DNA of 64,000 nucleotides from Pochonia chlamydosporia 170 (Eukaryota > Ascomycota > Sordariomycetes > Hypocreales > Clavicipitaceae). A program made the translations under genes and the position numbers. The DNA lies in contig NW_019154056.1 of the NCBI RefSeq assembly GCF_001653235.2, positions 124,001 to 188,000 on the forward strand, read 5' to 3'. The notes under the pieces are model-generated. The model ran no database searches. It was not told the origin of the DNA and saw only the letters and a program-made list of their open reading frames with translations. Below are positions 45,011 to 56,346 of this stretch, one piece after another (positions within the stretch are counted from its first letter, which is position 1; each line of letters begins with the position of its first letter).

Positions 45011-46617
45011 ATGTCTCGGAACATTTTATTACACAACAAACCTCGCTCATTCGAATCAGCTGCTGAAGAAGAAAATAATTTTCTTCTTTCTGTCCAACAC
45101 CAATGTGCTGCTGAGCACTGGAGGCGTCGATTGTGGGATCAGAGGGAGTTGATCGAAGCTGTCGTTAGGCACCATCTTCGCCTACACGGAGATGACATCT
45201 GCACTGTTCTACCACCGAAATCGTGGGTGCAAGGCGGCTTCAATCTTTGCATTCTGGTTGAGGTTGAATCCGACGGTTTCACCAAAAGGTTTGTTTTCCG
45301 GTGTCCTATGCCTCACAAGCTTGCTGAGCAACGATATCCCGGCACGATTGATGAAAAAGTTAGTTGCGAAGTGGCCACATATGTGTGGATGCAAGAGCAC
45401 TGCGCCGATATTCGGATCCCAACACTTTACGCTTTCGGCTTCATTAACGGTAGTCAAGTTCGTTCCCCTAATTCTTGTGTCACCCGAATGATGCTGATCC
45501 TTACAATTTTGCTTCGACCTAGTTCACCCACATCAGGCAGCGACCGCTCTACGTCGGCATCTACCACGCATTCTGGCGATGGATCCATCGTCTCTTTCAC
45601 TACCCCTTGCTCTCGAACTACGCTCGCAACGCATCTGCACCAGCCGTTGGCGCCGCATACATGCTTTTGGAATATATTGGCCCCGAGACTGGGGAGATGC
45701 TATCACTTACTTGGACTCAACATATGCATGATGTAAATCGACGAGCTCGCCTATTTAGGGGCATGTCGCGTATTATGCTCTCACTCGCTCGGCTCCCACA
45801 ACCACATATTGGTTCCTTCAAATTCAATGCCAGCGACGGCACAATTCAGCTTTCTAACCGGCCCCTGACATGCACCATGATGATTTTCGAGAATAGCGGA
45901 ACGCCACGAACAATCCAGCCTTGCCAACTGTATCGGAGTACAGACAGTTTTGCCTCCGATTTGCTTACGCTGCATGATAACCACCTCCTTCACGACCCTC
46001 ACGCCGTGCGACATGCGGACGATGCCCGAGAACGAATGACGATTAGGACATTGCTGCGAACGATAATGCACTGCTTCATCTTGTCAGATCGAAGGAACGG
46101 TCCTTACCTCCTACAATTGACCGACTTTCATCAAAGCAACATTTTTGTGGACGATGATTGGAACATCACTTGTTTGATCGATCTTGAATGGATCTGCGCG
46201 CTTCCGGTGGAAATGTTGTCAGTACCATACTGGCTTACAAACTGCAGCATCGATGGTATCATTGACGAGGAGTATGACGCTTTCGACGAAGCACGGCAGG
46301 CCTTTCTAGCAATCATGGATGAGGAAAATAGAAGCATACAGATGGAACATGACGTTCATATCACAAGCATGATGAGAGATTTTTGGGAGTCCAAAGGAGT
46401 GTGGTTCTGGGCCTGCATGAGGTCCATAAATGCTTGGCTTTTCGTGTTTGAGGATCACATTCTTCCAAAATTCTCCGCTGACCGAGCATTGGTTGTTGAC
46501 CTGAAGCAGGTCTCGACGTTTTGGCGAGAGGACGTTGGGCAAGTTGTGAAAGCCAAAGTTGATGACGAAGAAAGGTACCAGGCAGAGCTCCGGTCTCTCT
46601 TTGGTACAGAGCTCTGA
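45011..46617 (+). CDS. APH-like phosphotransferase-fold protein
   Basis: Two exons, 45011-45457 and 45523-46617, give 513 residues. The intron (GTTCGT...ACCTAG, 65 nt) is phase 0 and joins GFINGSQ to FTHIRQRPLYVG, restoring one frame. The aminoglycoside phosphotransferase/choline-kinase fold is shown by a Brenner-type loop LTDFHQSNIFVDDDW (Asp at about 350, Asn at about 355) and a metal-binding IDLEW (Asp at about 369). An upstream LLEYIGPETGEML corresponds to the hinge. The substrate is unknown; in fungi this family is large and there is no reason to read it as an antibiotic-resistance gene. No premature stop or frameshift; probably functional. Confidence 0.85.
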
Positions 46618-47581
46618 AGGACTCAGAGTATGCAGTTTCCTCGTAATTGACAGTCACATAAGACGATAACTGGACAAGTGGCCCAACTTGCAGACAGAAG
46701 ATGCCCATATCTGAATCGCAACAGGGGCCTCTTGATTTTCCAACTAAAGGAACATAATTTTACCAAAATACTTCGAATTACTGCTTTCTTGCAGGTAGCA
46801 ATGTACTAGATGCTGTTGCCTTCCAAGTAAATATACCTTCCCCGCCTTGTGTTCTAGACTGGTAAATTAATGAATGCCTCTAGTGGGCTGGGAACCCTGA
46901 ACACCTACGATGTCATTTCTTTTCCTCCCTGTCTTTGTCGTTGTTTCCTTTGCCTCGAACCCTTCGAGCAGCCTCTCCAGAGGAGATCACTATGCTTATA
47001 TCGCTTGCCTTGCCTGACATTCCAAATTGTGCATCGTGGACAGTGATGTCGGCTCCCTCTGAAGCTTTGCCGCCGGACCCGCTGGAATGCGTTTGGCTGC
47101 CACAACTATCCGCCATTTGGAAGTAGGATACGCCGTCAGGTGGCTGTGATGTAGACTAGTAGAAATATGACTTGGGTGTCGTGGTTGGGAAGGGGAGGGT
47201 TATACAAAAGCGACCGGAGGCGCGAACATGGCTCTGTACCAAGTCCTGTAGCCCCTCACGAAGAGGTTTCGACGTCCTTCTATAAGCAACGGCAGTGAGG
47301 AGACGGTTGGAAAAGTGCTCCAGCCCCGAGATACAATGTCACGTCATGCTTGCATCTCGTTAATGCATGATGTGCGAAGAGTGAGTGAGCCTTGTTGCAT
47401 TAGCAGTCAGCCAGCTGGGACACGAGTTGATCTTGGAGCTGTAGCCTCAGGCAACAGTAGGGTAATACAATACGGTGCGGGGAAACCGGGATTGTCGACG
47501 TTCCCCTCCCCAACTTCCCGTAGCTTTTTCTCAAGTTGCCTTCCTTGTCCCAACTTGCCTTTCCGTCCTTCCATTGATGAG
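46618..47581. other. intergenic, nothing recognised
   Basis: A 67-residue minus-strand frame (46913-47116) rich in Gly/Ser and Lys/Arg is possible but unsupported. Confidence 0.4.
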
Positions 47582-48712
47582 ATGGCCGACGAACAACATG
47601 CTGTGTTAATGCGCCATTTGAAAACCGCGCAACAATTCACCAGACCGCCAAAGCGATTGAGACAAGCTTTCAAGGCAACCTCTGAACAAAGAACGTATGA
47701 ACGCGAGGACACAAGCCGAATTTTCTTGGAAGTGGGATTTCGAGCCTGGTTGGCATACTTCCTCGCGACTAATGCCATCGGCGGCAAGGGCCATTACCAA
47801 GGCAAAGCAAACGACGTGACTGTAATATCGAATTTTCAGAAGAAATCGAGCGAAGATAAGCGACATCTCGCGGTAGGCGTATGCACGGAGGAGCTTTACA
47901 GCGCCATCGACGAGCGGGTTAAAGCTTGGGAGAACCATTGTGGGTATCGTGATTGTATGCCCCTCACGTCATCGAGTTGTACGCAGTGTCTGACTGGCAT
48001 CCTAGGGCTGCAAAGGCAACAGGCCATGGCAAATGTTGATAGTGAGGGCAGCAGAGAAGTCGGAAACTCAAGTCAAAACAACTCGCCGTCGCAAGATGCT
48101 CAAGTTTCGATAGACTCTCAACATGGCGTAAGCCAGGAGAATCAGAGCCGTATTTTGCAAGCAACCATAGTGCCACATGATTCTACGTTGTTTCCCGAAG
48201 CTACGCTGGTCCAACAAATGCCCAGTGCTACTATTGCCGGCGTCATGGAACTCTTTCCTCCTTATATCTGCGGCGCAATCCTCAAAGACCGCGTTTTGAA
48301 CGTCGCAATGGTGCAAATGTCATTCCCGCGCTTTCCGTCTGACGACTGTCTCATGACCTTGACTATTCAGCCGAACAAGGTTGAATATCTGGCAATGGCA
48401 TTGTTTGGAATTCATCTGGAATCAGAGGGAGAACAGAGGTACATTGTCATGGAAAACGGCGCTCGGGTTGTACCGTCCAACGAGATGTCCCTCGAGGGTG
48501 CGGAAGAGAGTTCCTTGGCTTCTACGTTTGGTCCATTGATCAGCACGGCGATCCAGAACAGCTGGAAACGTACCCTGGAAATTGGAAGCGCAATTCGCAA
48601 AACGAGATGTGTGTCGATGGATGTGAGCACGAAGTCCAGCGTGCCGGCGTGTCTGGGCTTGTGGTTATGGCTTGAGAAAGGGCTTGAAATGAGACAAATA
48701 TTGTACGCATAG
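47582..48712 (+). CDS. hypothetical protein, about 376 aa
   Basis: An open frame starting at the ATG 47582 (MADEQHAVLMRHLKTAQQ); an upstream in-frame Met at 47315 would add an unconserved-looking Ser/Pro-rich leader. The N-terminal 120 residues are mixed charged. A low-complexity Ser/Gln/Asn linker lies at about residues 140-195, and the C-terminal half is compact and hydrophobic in pattern (ICGAILKDRVLNVAMVQMSF, LTIQPNKVEYLAMALFGIHL). No known domain, signal peptide or membrane helix recognised. The two-part architecture with a linker suggests a real protein rather than a chance frame. It converges with the gene at 48754-49302. Confidence 0.6.
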   Translation: MADEQHAVLMRHLKTAQQFTRPPKRLRQAFKATSEQRTYEREDTSRIFLEVGFRAWLAYFLATNAIGGKGHYQGKANDVTVISNFQKKSSEDKRHLAVGVCTEELYSAIDERVKAWENHCGYRDCMPLTSSSCTQCLTGILGLQRQQAMANVDSEGSREVGNSSQNNSPSQDAQVSIDSQHGVSQENQSRILQATIVPHDSTLFPEATLVQQMPSATIAGVMELFPPYICGAILKDRVLNVAMVQMSFPRFPSDDCLMTLTIQPNKVEYLAMALFGIHLESEGEQRYIVMENGARVVPSNEMSLEGAEESSLASTFGPLISTAIQNSWKRTLEIGSAIRKTRCVSMDVSTKSSVPACLGLWLWLEKGLEMRQILYA

Positions 48713-48753
48713 AATCCTACACAATATCCACCATAGTCCTAGCTCTTGTTGAA

Positions 48754-49302
48754 TCATGCAGCTTCTTTCAACTTCCCATTGTCGCCAGTGCAGTAGAGAA
48801 CCAGACCTGACTGTAACAACCCCTGTCCTTCGGAAGGAAGCTCTTGCACTGTTTCTAACCCATTCTTGTTCCGTCGAGCGATCACAGCAGAATTGCAACC
48901 TGTCCAAGACACCATTTTGCCCTTGCCCTCGATAATATTCGGCGTCGTTTTGGCACCTGTGAAATCCGCATCGGTGAGCGCTTCTCGTGTAAAGCTCTGG
49001 AATATGTTAGACTGGCAACGCATCTTTTTAGAGGCACTTACCATCTGGGTTGGGTAATGAGGTAGCTGATATTGGGGTGAGATTTGCGTTAACAGTTGCG
49101 CTGCAAGATCGAAAAGTGAACTTTGACGTTCTTTAGAATTTGGTTCTATCAGCTCTGTCTTCAAGATGAACGTGTTTCCGCAGAGTGGATGCGAAAAATG
49201 TTTCAGTCTTGGATGCCCAATTTGATGGTCACATGGGTCATCCGACTTAACTGCCTCATAGCTTCCCAACGCCGACCCAACCCGCACAGCCTCGCCCGCC
49301 AA
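48754..49302 (-). CDS. hypothetical protein, two exons
   Basis: Exons 49302-49042 and 48996-48754 give about 167 residues. The intron (48997-49041, 45 nt) has GTAAGT, a CTAAC branch site and CCAG and is phase 0, which is the main support for a real gene; the intron would also be translatable if retained. The C-terminal half (DADFTGAKTTPNIIEGKGKM, then SAVIARRNKNG) looks protein-like. No domain recognised. Could be a fragment of a longer protein. Confidence 0.45.
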   Translation of the reverse strand: MAGEAVRVGSALGSYEAVKSDDPCDHQIGHPRLKHFSHPLCGNTFILKTELIEPNSKERQSSLFDLAAQLLTQISPQYQLPHYPTQMVSASKKMRCQSNIFQSFTREALTDADFTGAKTTPNIIEGKGKMVSWTGCNSAVIARRNKNGLETVQELPSEGQGLLQSGLVLYCTGDNGKLKEAA

Positions 49303-49763
49303 CCAATATGATGTGGGGCACGCTTCTGGAGACTGCCCGACTGAGCTCTCTGGCCGCCTTTGCCGACTTGCCTTTGCCGACTTGCCTTGGCGTCACCAAC
49401 TTGCCAAATTACCCAATGCCACTTACCAGGACCAATATTCTCAAGTTGCCTTTCCAACTTGCCCCCGCCCCCTCATTTCCGAATCAGCTCATTGCTGAAT
49501 GCAGAAGTCCACGTGTGTGGAAAGTCGGCCCGGGCCGATGCATCTCCGCCAGATCATGGCCGGGTTTCTCTACCAGCGCGCTCAGTTAATGCTTGATGGT
49601 GTTTGCAATGTCAAACGTCGCGTACTCTATTCCAAGTGAGAAATCTATAAATTCTGGCTCCCCTTCACGGGCTGTCCAGTTGTTCCTTCAAGATGGCATG
49701 AATTTCTCCACTTGATTTTGTACCGATTGAAAGCCGTTTTTAACCCCAGAAGCCGTGACTACG
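49303..49763. other. intergenic, CTTGCC-rich
   Basis: Contains tandem GCCGACTTGCCTTT and related CTTGCC repeats at about 49365-49460, and the presumed promoter of the BCS1-type gene. Nothing coding recognised. Confidence 0.45.
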
Positions 49764-51283
49764 ATGGCAGCACATGCGAATATCAGCATGCCTTGGCCAT
49801 GGAACCTGAAAACACAGTCCAGCCCAACAGCAATGATGGATGCCTTCGGCCCAGTCGGGCTTCCACAGCTGATTGCTTCGAGTCTCAACAGTTATGCCTC
49901 CCTTATGTGCATCTTTGGGCTTCTTACATTCGTACGAACCTACGCAAGCCGGCTCCGGTCATGGTTTGAAGAACACTACAGTTAGAAAGTTCCTCTTCAC
50001 ACGCCTTGCACCCTGTCTAACTTTAAATAGCTTCGACAATCCATTTTAAATATCCTGACGAGTCGTATGACATGCTGCTGACTTGGGTTTCATCTCAAGG
50101 ACTCGACAACGCTGCGCGATCAACCATAGCCCGAGTAGGAAGAAAGTGGATGCACCAAGACACTCTCTTCGATAACGTAAAAAAACCCGTTTGTTTGCTT
50201 CCATGGAATGGAAGGTTTGTTTTTCGGTTCAAGAACCACTGGCTCTCTTATCGGACCGAGTTGATCGATGTCGGTCTTCATAAGGAGGAGATGATATCCA
50301 TTACCTGCTTGGGCAGATCCGGTAGGGTGCTCAAAGATCTTGTTATGGAATGTCGAGAGCAGTACTTGAAACAAACTGAGAACAAAACTACTATATTCGA
50401 GAATCGCGGATCATACTGGGAGAAGGTGGTAACAAAAGACGTTAGACCTCTGTCGACAGTTATTATCGACGAGGATCAGAAACAGCACTTGATTAGCGAT
50501 GTGAAGCAATTCCTCAACCCGGACACTCGCTTATGGTACGCTGAACGAAAGATTCCTTATCGCAAAGGCTATCTACTGTATGGTCCCCCTGGCACAGGAA
50601 AGTCAAGTTTTTGCGTCTCCGTGGCCGGCGAACTCGATGTCGACATATACACGATCAGCATCCCAGGCGTGAATGACAAGATATTGCAAGATCTGTTTGC
50701 CAAACTTCCACCAAAATGTTTAGTCTTACTGGAGGATATAGACGCCATTGGTACGAGCCGGTCACAGGAAACCGAAGAGATCGACGACGAAGCTTCGAGA
50801 TCCAAAAAGCCTGTAACGCTGTCTGGGCTTTTGAACACCCTTGACGGGGTGGCATCTCAGGAGGGTCGAATTCTCATCATGACGACGAATCATGAAGAGA
50901 AGCTGGATCCGGCCCTTATTAGACCAGGTCGCGTTGACGAGAAGGCCGAATTCCAGCTTGCTGACACAAGGATGACGGTCCGGCTTTTCGAATTCATTTT
51001 CAAGTCCGGTGTTGGTAGTCAAGAAAGACCCGAGACCCAGGCAGATTGGGAAGCAGGCCGGCTGGCCACGGAATTTGCCAATAAGTTGCCAGAGCGAACG
51101 TTCAGCCCCGCAGAGATAATGCGATATCTCTTGCAGTACAGACGGTCGCCCTCATCTGCGGTGGAAAAAGCTGAGACGTGGATTGAAACGGAACTAAGCG
51201 AAAAGGAGGACAGGTTGAAGAAAGTCGTGTCTCGAATCAAACCTGCGGGCAACACTATACAATGTCGCTCGACTCATATCTAA
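49764..51283 (+). CDS. BCS1-type AAA ATPase
   Basis: Exon 1 is 49764-49980 and exon 2 is 50031-51283; the 50-nt intron (GTTAGA, CTAAC, AATAG) is phase 1 and joins EEHY to TSTIHFKYPDESYDMLL. The product has 489 residues. An N-terminal membrane segment (SLMCIFGLLTFV, about residues 48-60) is followed by the BCS1-N domain and the AAA domain. The AAA domain has Walker A GPPGTGKS (about 257-264), Walker B LVLLEDIDAIG (about 303-313), a sensor region TTNHEEKLDPALIRPGRVD (about 357-375) and a BCS1-type C-terminal lid. Yeast Bcs1 inserts the Rieske protein into complex III at the mitochondrial inner membrane. Filamentous fungi have many diverged paralogues of unknown role, and this short one is probably such a paralogue. 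All ATPase residues are present. Confidence 0.9.
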
Positions 51284-53711
51284 GCCAGAGACCGGCCTCG
51301 GATCAAAGCGGGCTGGAGGTTGCACTCGTACCTTCTTCGGTTCGGCATCCGAATGAAGTTAACACGTCAATAACTCCCCATATCTACTCACAATCCTCTA
51401 GTGGCCAATATTCCTGGCAAAATACACCAACCTTGCAAACTTGTCACTAGGCTTGCCAACAGGCCAAATACCATAACAACCAATTATTCACTTCAAATAA
51501 GAAGTTGTTGTGTTTGGCGCGCTGGGACTGCAATTTTGCACTAATGTAGGTATGGACAGTTGATGATTTGGAGGAAGTGTCACTCCTTTGGTCAGGACGA
51601 ACTTATATGCTCAGCGAAAATGATACTGGTTGGCCAACGCCTGGAGACTTCTGGAGCATCCTTTCATTTAATTCAACGATTTCCAATGCGTCTCATAGCA
51701 GCCACTGATGTAGCACTGGGTGAAACATTGCACTTTGTAGATTAAGCTTCCACACAATCCCCCAACTGCACTCATAGCAGAGTCCGTGAATATATTTCTG
51801 GTGCTCCAACACCCCAACTAGCTCGCGGCCTTTTGCACGTGTTGTTAAGTAGCTTCTTAGGGGACCTGAGCAACCGAAGTCGCAGAACAGAAAATACATA
51901 CACACATATAAGCTTCACCAGATCCGTTCTTTGATCCCATAGGGTACTGGTCTCCTATACACACCTTCCTTCCGATATGAACTTAACTGGCTGTCAAAAG
52001 TGATCGATGGATCATCGCATCTTGGAGCCCCGGGTGGCTACAGCGAATTGCAAGCAACCATAAAGGCTTCAGAATCGTGAATTAGAATGACATCATTCTT
52101 CTTGTAGCGTCCCTTGAACATCAAATTTTTGCGTGATTTGGTATTGAGGTTGTTGAGTTGTTCTAAGTTGATGTCAGAGTTCGTTTGCGTGTAAGAAACA
52201 CTGTAATTTTTCCTATAAGTGCTTGTCTACCAATTTATATATGTAGATGGATGAGGAATTTCCGTCGTAATGAGGCAATATAGTCGGCGGTTTGTTAACA
52301 GTCGGCGGTACAACGATCATGCTTTGAGGGCTTGCCATAAACTGATCCCCTGGGCTGCATGGCGATATGGGCGGCGGCTGGGAAGCATGACGAGGCTTTG
52401 GTCATACACGAGGGATGCCATGCTGAGTTCAAACGGGTATATAAAGAGAATGCTCAATGAATTTGAGGCAAGCTGGCAAGGTTTTGGTGTAGATGTTTTG
52501 GGAAGCCGATTTAGAGCTGGAAAGCGCCAACGCCTTATACATTGGCATGGTCGCCCGACTAAAGAGGATTTGTCGCAGCAGTAGACCTCCCTTTAAGTAT
52601 ATTAGTTCTAGGGGGATGAGTATCAACACAAAGTTGAGGTTTCTTGAGCTGCTGTTGCATGAGTGAATAGTGATGATGCCGGAGCGGGAAAAACAAAAAA
52701 AAAAAAAAACACCTCCTCTGTCGGAGGTGCTGGTGTTCCTTGGCTTACGACGATGGAAGGTACCAAGCGTCCAGTTGATGAAAATTGCACAGTGGTCGGG
52801 TTACCAGTACCTAGCGCCGCCGACAGCGCAGCAAGCAACTAAAACCTTGGAGTTACCACCAACTCCTGACCAGCATGTGGCGGACTCGACATTGCCAGTA
52901 ACCTTGGAGCCTGTGCTGCTGGTACCCAAACACCACTGAATTAGTCGCCTGAAGGTGCCAGTAACCTAGCCTCAAGTGTACCGGTAACCCAGGAGGGCAG
53001 GGTACTCGTAGCTAGTGGCCGCTGGTAACAAGCGCGTGCAGCGATTACTGGTAGCTATGGGCCGCTAGTAACAAATGCTGAACAGTTACTGGCACCCAGC
53101 TTATGTTACTGGCAATGAGGTCGCTGGCTGCTTTTTGTTACCAACAACAGGGCCGTGCCTGATCAGTTGGCGCCAGTAACCCCAGCTATTTTGGCAACTA
53201 TTACTGGAACCACACTCGCCCCTAGCTGCACCTTGCTCTTGCTCATCTGTTGGGTACCAGTAACCCCCCCAGCCACTGTAATGTACTCTTTCCCACACCT
53301 ACTGGTGAAACGTGAGTTACTGGCAAAACACTCACTAGGCCGCAGTTACAGTACTCAAAGCCAACGCAAAATCAGGCTCTCTGGACGCACAGCTAGATCG
53401 TCATCTACGCTTAAGCTACGAAACTCTGCAGCGAATTTCAAACAGAGGATCTCATTCAAGCACACACGCTAACCACCATTGAGCTCTACATTCTATTCTG
53501 CCACGGAAAGTCGTAGGATGGAAATTTAGCAACTTAGGTGCACCCCTCAGGCAGTGGGACCGCGCGTGTAGAGGCGCTAATTTTAAGTCATAGAATCTAG
53601 TGGCGTATTTGCGCTGGGTAGACATCTTCTATTATAAGGTCGCTAGTGCCATCTCAAATCCAGCCCCTCGCTCCAGGCAATCCTGCCGCTTCATGCTCCT
53701 CAAAATTCATA
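51284..53711. other. 2.4 kb without a recognisable gene
   Basis: Includes an A/T-rich stretch and a weak 104-residue frame at 52270-52584 that I do not recognise, then the GTTACTGG motif cluster described separately. A poly-A run lies at 52692-52708. Confidence 0.5.
52795..53355. repeat. cluster of GTTACTGG / CCAGTAAC motifs
   Basis: At least 15 exact or one-mismatch copies of GTTACTGG or its complement are scattered over about 560 bp in both orientations, with irregular spacing. Examples are GGTTACCAGTACC (52800), CCAGTAACC (about 52898, 52959 and 53172), GTTACTGGCA (about 53083, 53104 and 53313) and GGTACCAGTAACC (about 53255). It is not a tandem repeat of a longer unit. A role as binding sites is only a guess. 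Confidence 0.6.
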
Positions 53712-54659
53712 ATGCAGCTCACAACTACATGGCCGCCTACCAGCCATCAGGCGATAAATTTCACATCGCCGGACAGCTTAACCAACATAGGCGAAAAGAA
53801 TCACAGCAATTCTGAGCAAACCTCTCGGAAATTGATTGAGGAGCCTCGAGAATGCACAAAGGTCACGAGAGGTCGCCCCCACAAGCAAGCGAAAAGGAAA
53901 CGTTCAAGAATCAAGTGGACATTAGAATGCGCGTTATCTCGTACTCACACTCTCATCAGGCCAGATGCTGCAGGCTTTTTCATTGCCACTTGTCGTACAG
54001 CACTTCTGAGTTGGATATCACTGCTACAAAATACCCATTTGGAAAAAGGTGTGCTTCCATCAGCAATCAAGATCAAATCTGTGCTCAGTATTCTGAACAC
54101 CATCATAAGGGGGGGCGCAAATTTGCCGGCCAGATTTGGTTACGTGAGACTCGTGGATTTTTTTGAATGTCTGGAAGAACGAGTAAGGGAGCACAGAGCA
54201 ATTGGCGGGTTCGTCGGAGAGTCTGGTCGTCGTAATACTACTGTTGCGATCAGGTTATGCATCGGCGCTTTGCAAGATGACTTCCCTGCGAGCCGAATTA
54301 AAAGCCGACTTAAAGAACAGAAGAGAGTTGGAGTGCGTTGGAAATGGAGTAATAGAAAGTCAGTTTTCTTGCTACTTATATACTCTGACGGAGCAGAGGC
54401 GATCGTGTGCGTGCGAAACTTCTTCAAAATTGTGACTAATGACACTAACACTCCCAGGAAAAACAAGGGCGCAATCGATGACAAAATAATTAAGTGCCTT
54501 GGTGCTGCAGTTCTAAGTGGCATCCCTAAGCCACTGATCGATGTCTGTACCGAAATGTCTAAATTTGCAGACGAAGCCATTGCCTCGGGAAATTCCAGCT
54601 ACGGGGCACAAATGTCCGGGTTTGAGCACGAGATCAACAGACGCTTGGGTATGGTCTAA
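53712..54659 (+). CDS. LPARFGY-family protein (unknown function)
   Basis: Exons 53712-54406 and 54458-54659 (intron 51 nt: GTGCGT, CTAAC, CCCAG; phase 2) give about 298 residues. The N-terminal third is polar, then very basic (RGRPHKQAKRKRSR, AT-hook-like). The conserved part follows: SRTHTLIRPDAAGFFIATCR, SWISLLQNTH, NLPARFGYVRLVDFFECLEE, SVFLLLIYSDGAEAIV, then CTEMSKFADEAIASGNSSYG. The pattern of alternating hydrophobic and charged residues suggests an all-helical fold. No known domain recognised. No stop or frameshift, so it may be expressed. Related copies lie at 33167, 55541 and 63195. The basic stretch hints at nucleic-acid binding, which is inference. The start is the first in-frame ATG. 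Confidence 0.7.
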   Translation: MQLTTTWPPTSHQAINFTSPDSLTNIGEKNHSNSEQTSRKLIEEPRECTKVTRGRPHKQAKRKRSRIKWTLECALSRTHTLIRPDAAGFFIATCRTALLSWISLLQNTHLEKGVLPSAIKIKSVLSILNTIIRGGANLPARFGYVRLVDFFECLEERVREHRAIGGFVGESGRRNTTVAIRLCIGALQDDFPASRIKSRLKEQKRVGVRWKWSNRKSVFLLLIYSDGAEAIVCVRNFFKIVTNDTNTPRKNKGAIDDKIIKCLGAAVLSGIPKPLIDVCTEMSKFADEAIASGNSSYGAQMSGFEHEINRRLGMV

Positions 54660-55540
54660 ATTGCAGACTATTCTGATCTACCAATATACCAGTTGAAATT
54701 TACTTGATGGCCGTTATCTGAAGATGGTCAAAATAAATTAAAACATGATGGTTCAGAGGTCCACTGCGGCTTGTGTTGCGATTTGAACAGCTTACCCTGT
54801 AACCCTCCCCTTTGCAAAATTTGGGGATTCTGAACAATAGCGAGCACATCCCCCCTTCAACCAACTTCTGCCCCACTTGGAAGCGATCCAAGCCACAGCG
54901 ATGTAAGACTCTCCATGCTGGAGTCTCAATCCAGACAACCAAATCCTGAAGGTCCACTCCCCAGCGCGCGCTTCGTCCTATCACCACATTGGGTGAAAAT
55001 GGCTTGGACTCGCTGCCCCAGAAGCCCCCATCCCAGAAAGCCCATCCCAGCCGCTGCATCCTAGATGCTTTAAAACAAGAAAATGGCTTGGACTCACTGC
55101 CGCTCCAGAAGGTTCCATCCCAGAAAGCCCATCCCAGCGGCTACCATCTTGGATGCTCCCATCCTTGATGCTGCCACCCCTAGAGGCTTAAATAAAGCGG
55201 TGCAGAGCGGAGCGCTTCATCCCAACCTACTGGGGTCCTTCTTCCTACTCGGACATCGGCGTCTCGCCGCTCCGGCTCAGCAAAGAAGACTTGTAGCCGC
55301 TGCTCCCATATCACTCTGGCGGGGTGGGACTAAAATAGGCATAGAAGCACCCTTTCACTTCCTGGATGCGAGTCTAGAACAGGAAATCATCCACTCCCCT
55401 CTATCTCTCTATTTTGAAGGCAGCCTTATTTCGAATTGCGAGATGAAAAATAGCTAATGACGAGAAGGGTCCAAATACAAAAGACCATGGAACTCCTACG
55501 GTTACACAAAAAATAATTGAACATAAAGTCCTTAAACAAC
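54660..55540. other. intergenic with a tandem duplication
   Basis: Apart from the tandem repeat at 54995-55162, nothing is recognised. Sequence from 55256 on is present again, apparently identical, at 62910 on. Confidence 0.5.
54995..55162. repeat. two tandem units of about 85 bp
   Basis: Two imperfect copies beginning AAAATGGCTTGGACTC and sharing CATCCCAGAAAGCCCATCCC, at about 54995 and 55080. Confidence 0.75.
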
Positions 55541-56346
55541 ATGTCATCCCAAATTTATGCTGCCACCATGCCACGCCGCCATAATGTCAGTCCCGGGCGA
55601 CAGGAAGATGTCTTTTCTCGAGTAGCACCTAGCCAGCTCTACTCAATGTCGAGCCCCGCATTCACCAACAGCTGGAGTGAGAGAACGGCAGATGAAATAT
55701 CACGTTATGGGAAGATTTGCGGAAGATTTATCAAATTTAACGTAATAGAAGATTTTTTAGACACTTGGGAAACAGTTGTAGACTCCTGGTCTGCCCTTGT
55801 TCGAATAACATCTCTTCCGCACAATAAACCTATTCGACGTACGCATGTCATTGTGGCGGTGAATGTACTCGAGAGTGTCATCAATGGTCACACTGGAGTG
55901 AGCCTACCAGCCAGGTTTGGTTACTTCCAACTAGCCAATTTTCTAGATGCTTTGGAGTCCAGAATTAAGACTGAGCGTGACACATGGCCAAATGCTCTTG
56001 ATGGGCGCAGGGTCACGTACACAACCGTCGCCTACAATATGTACCTGGATGCCCTTGGCTTAGACCCTAGAGCAAAATCGCCTAGGCAAGAACTATTGCG
56101 GAAAAGGTCAATAGGACGACGTTGGAGAGCTTACGCAGAACCGTCTAGCCTCTTGCTTGCGGTATACTCGGACTTTGCCGACACATCTATGTGTACGTAT
56201 TTGTTGGTTTGAACGACCAGCGAACTGAGCTAATATTTGTATAGTAAGAGGAGCTTATTGGCAGAATTTCCACCCAAGGAACTTTCTTCGGCAGTCCTCC
56301 GAAGCATTCCGGTCAATGTATTGAATGCTTGCAGGTATATTTCTAC
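55256..56346. repeat. left copy of a 1,091-bp duplicated segment
   Basis: Matches 62910-64000 at a constant offset of 7,654 bp in every stretch compared. It covers the promoter and most of the LPARFGY gene at 55541. The right copy is cut by the end of the window, so the duplication may be longer. Confidence 0.85.

Noticed and set aside
45011..46617. Antibiotic-resistance phosphotransferase
   Set aside because: The fold is shared by large fungal families; nothing in sequence or context indicates antibiotic substrates.
46913..47116. 67-residue minus-strand frame, Gly/Ser- and Lys-rich
   Set aside because: Too short, no homologue recognised, no promoter or intron evidence.
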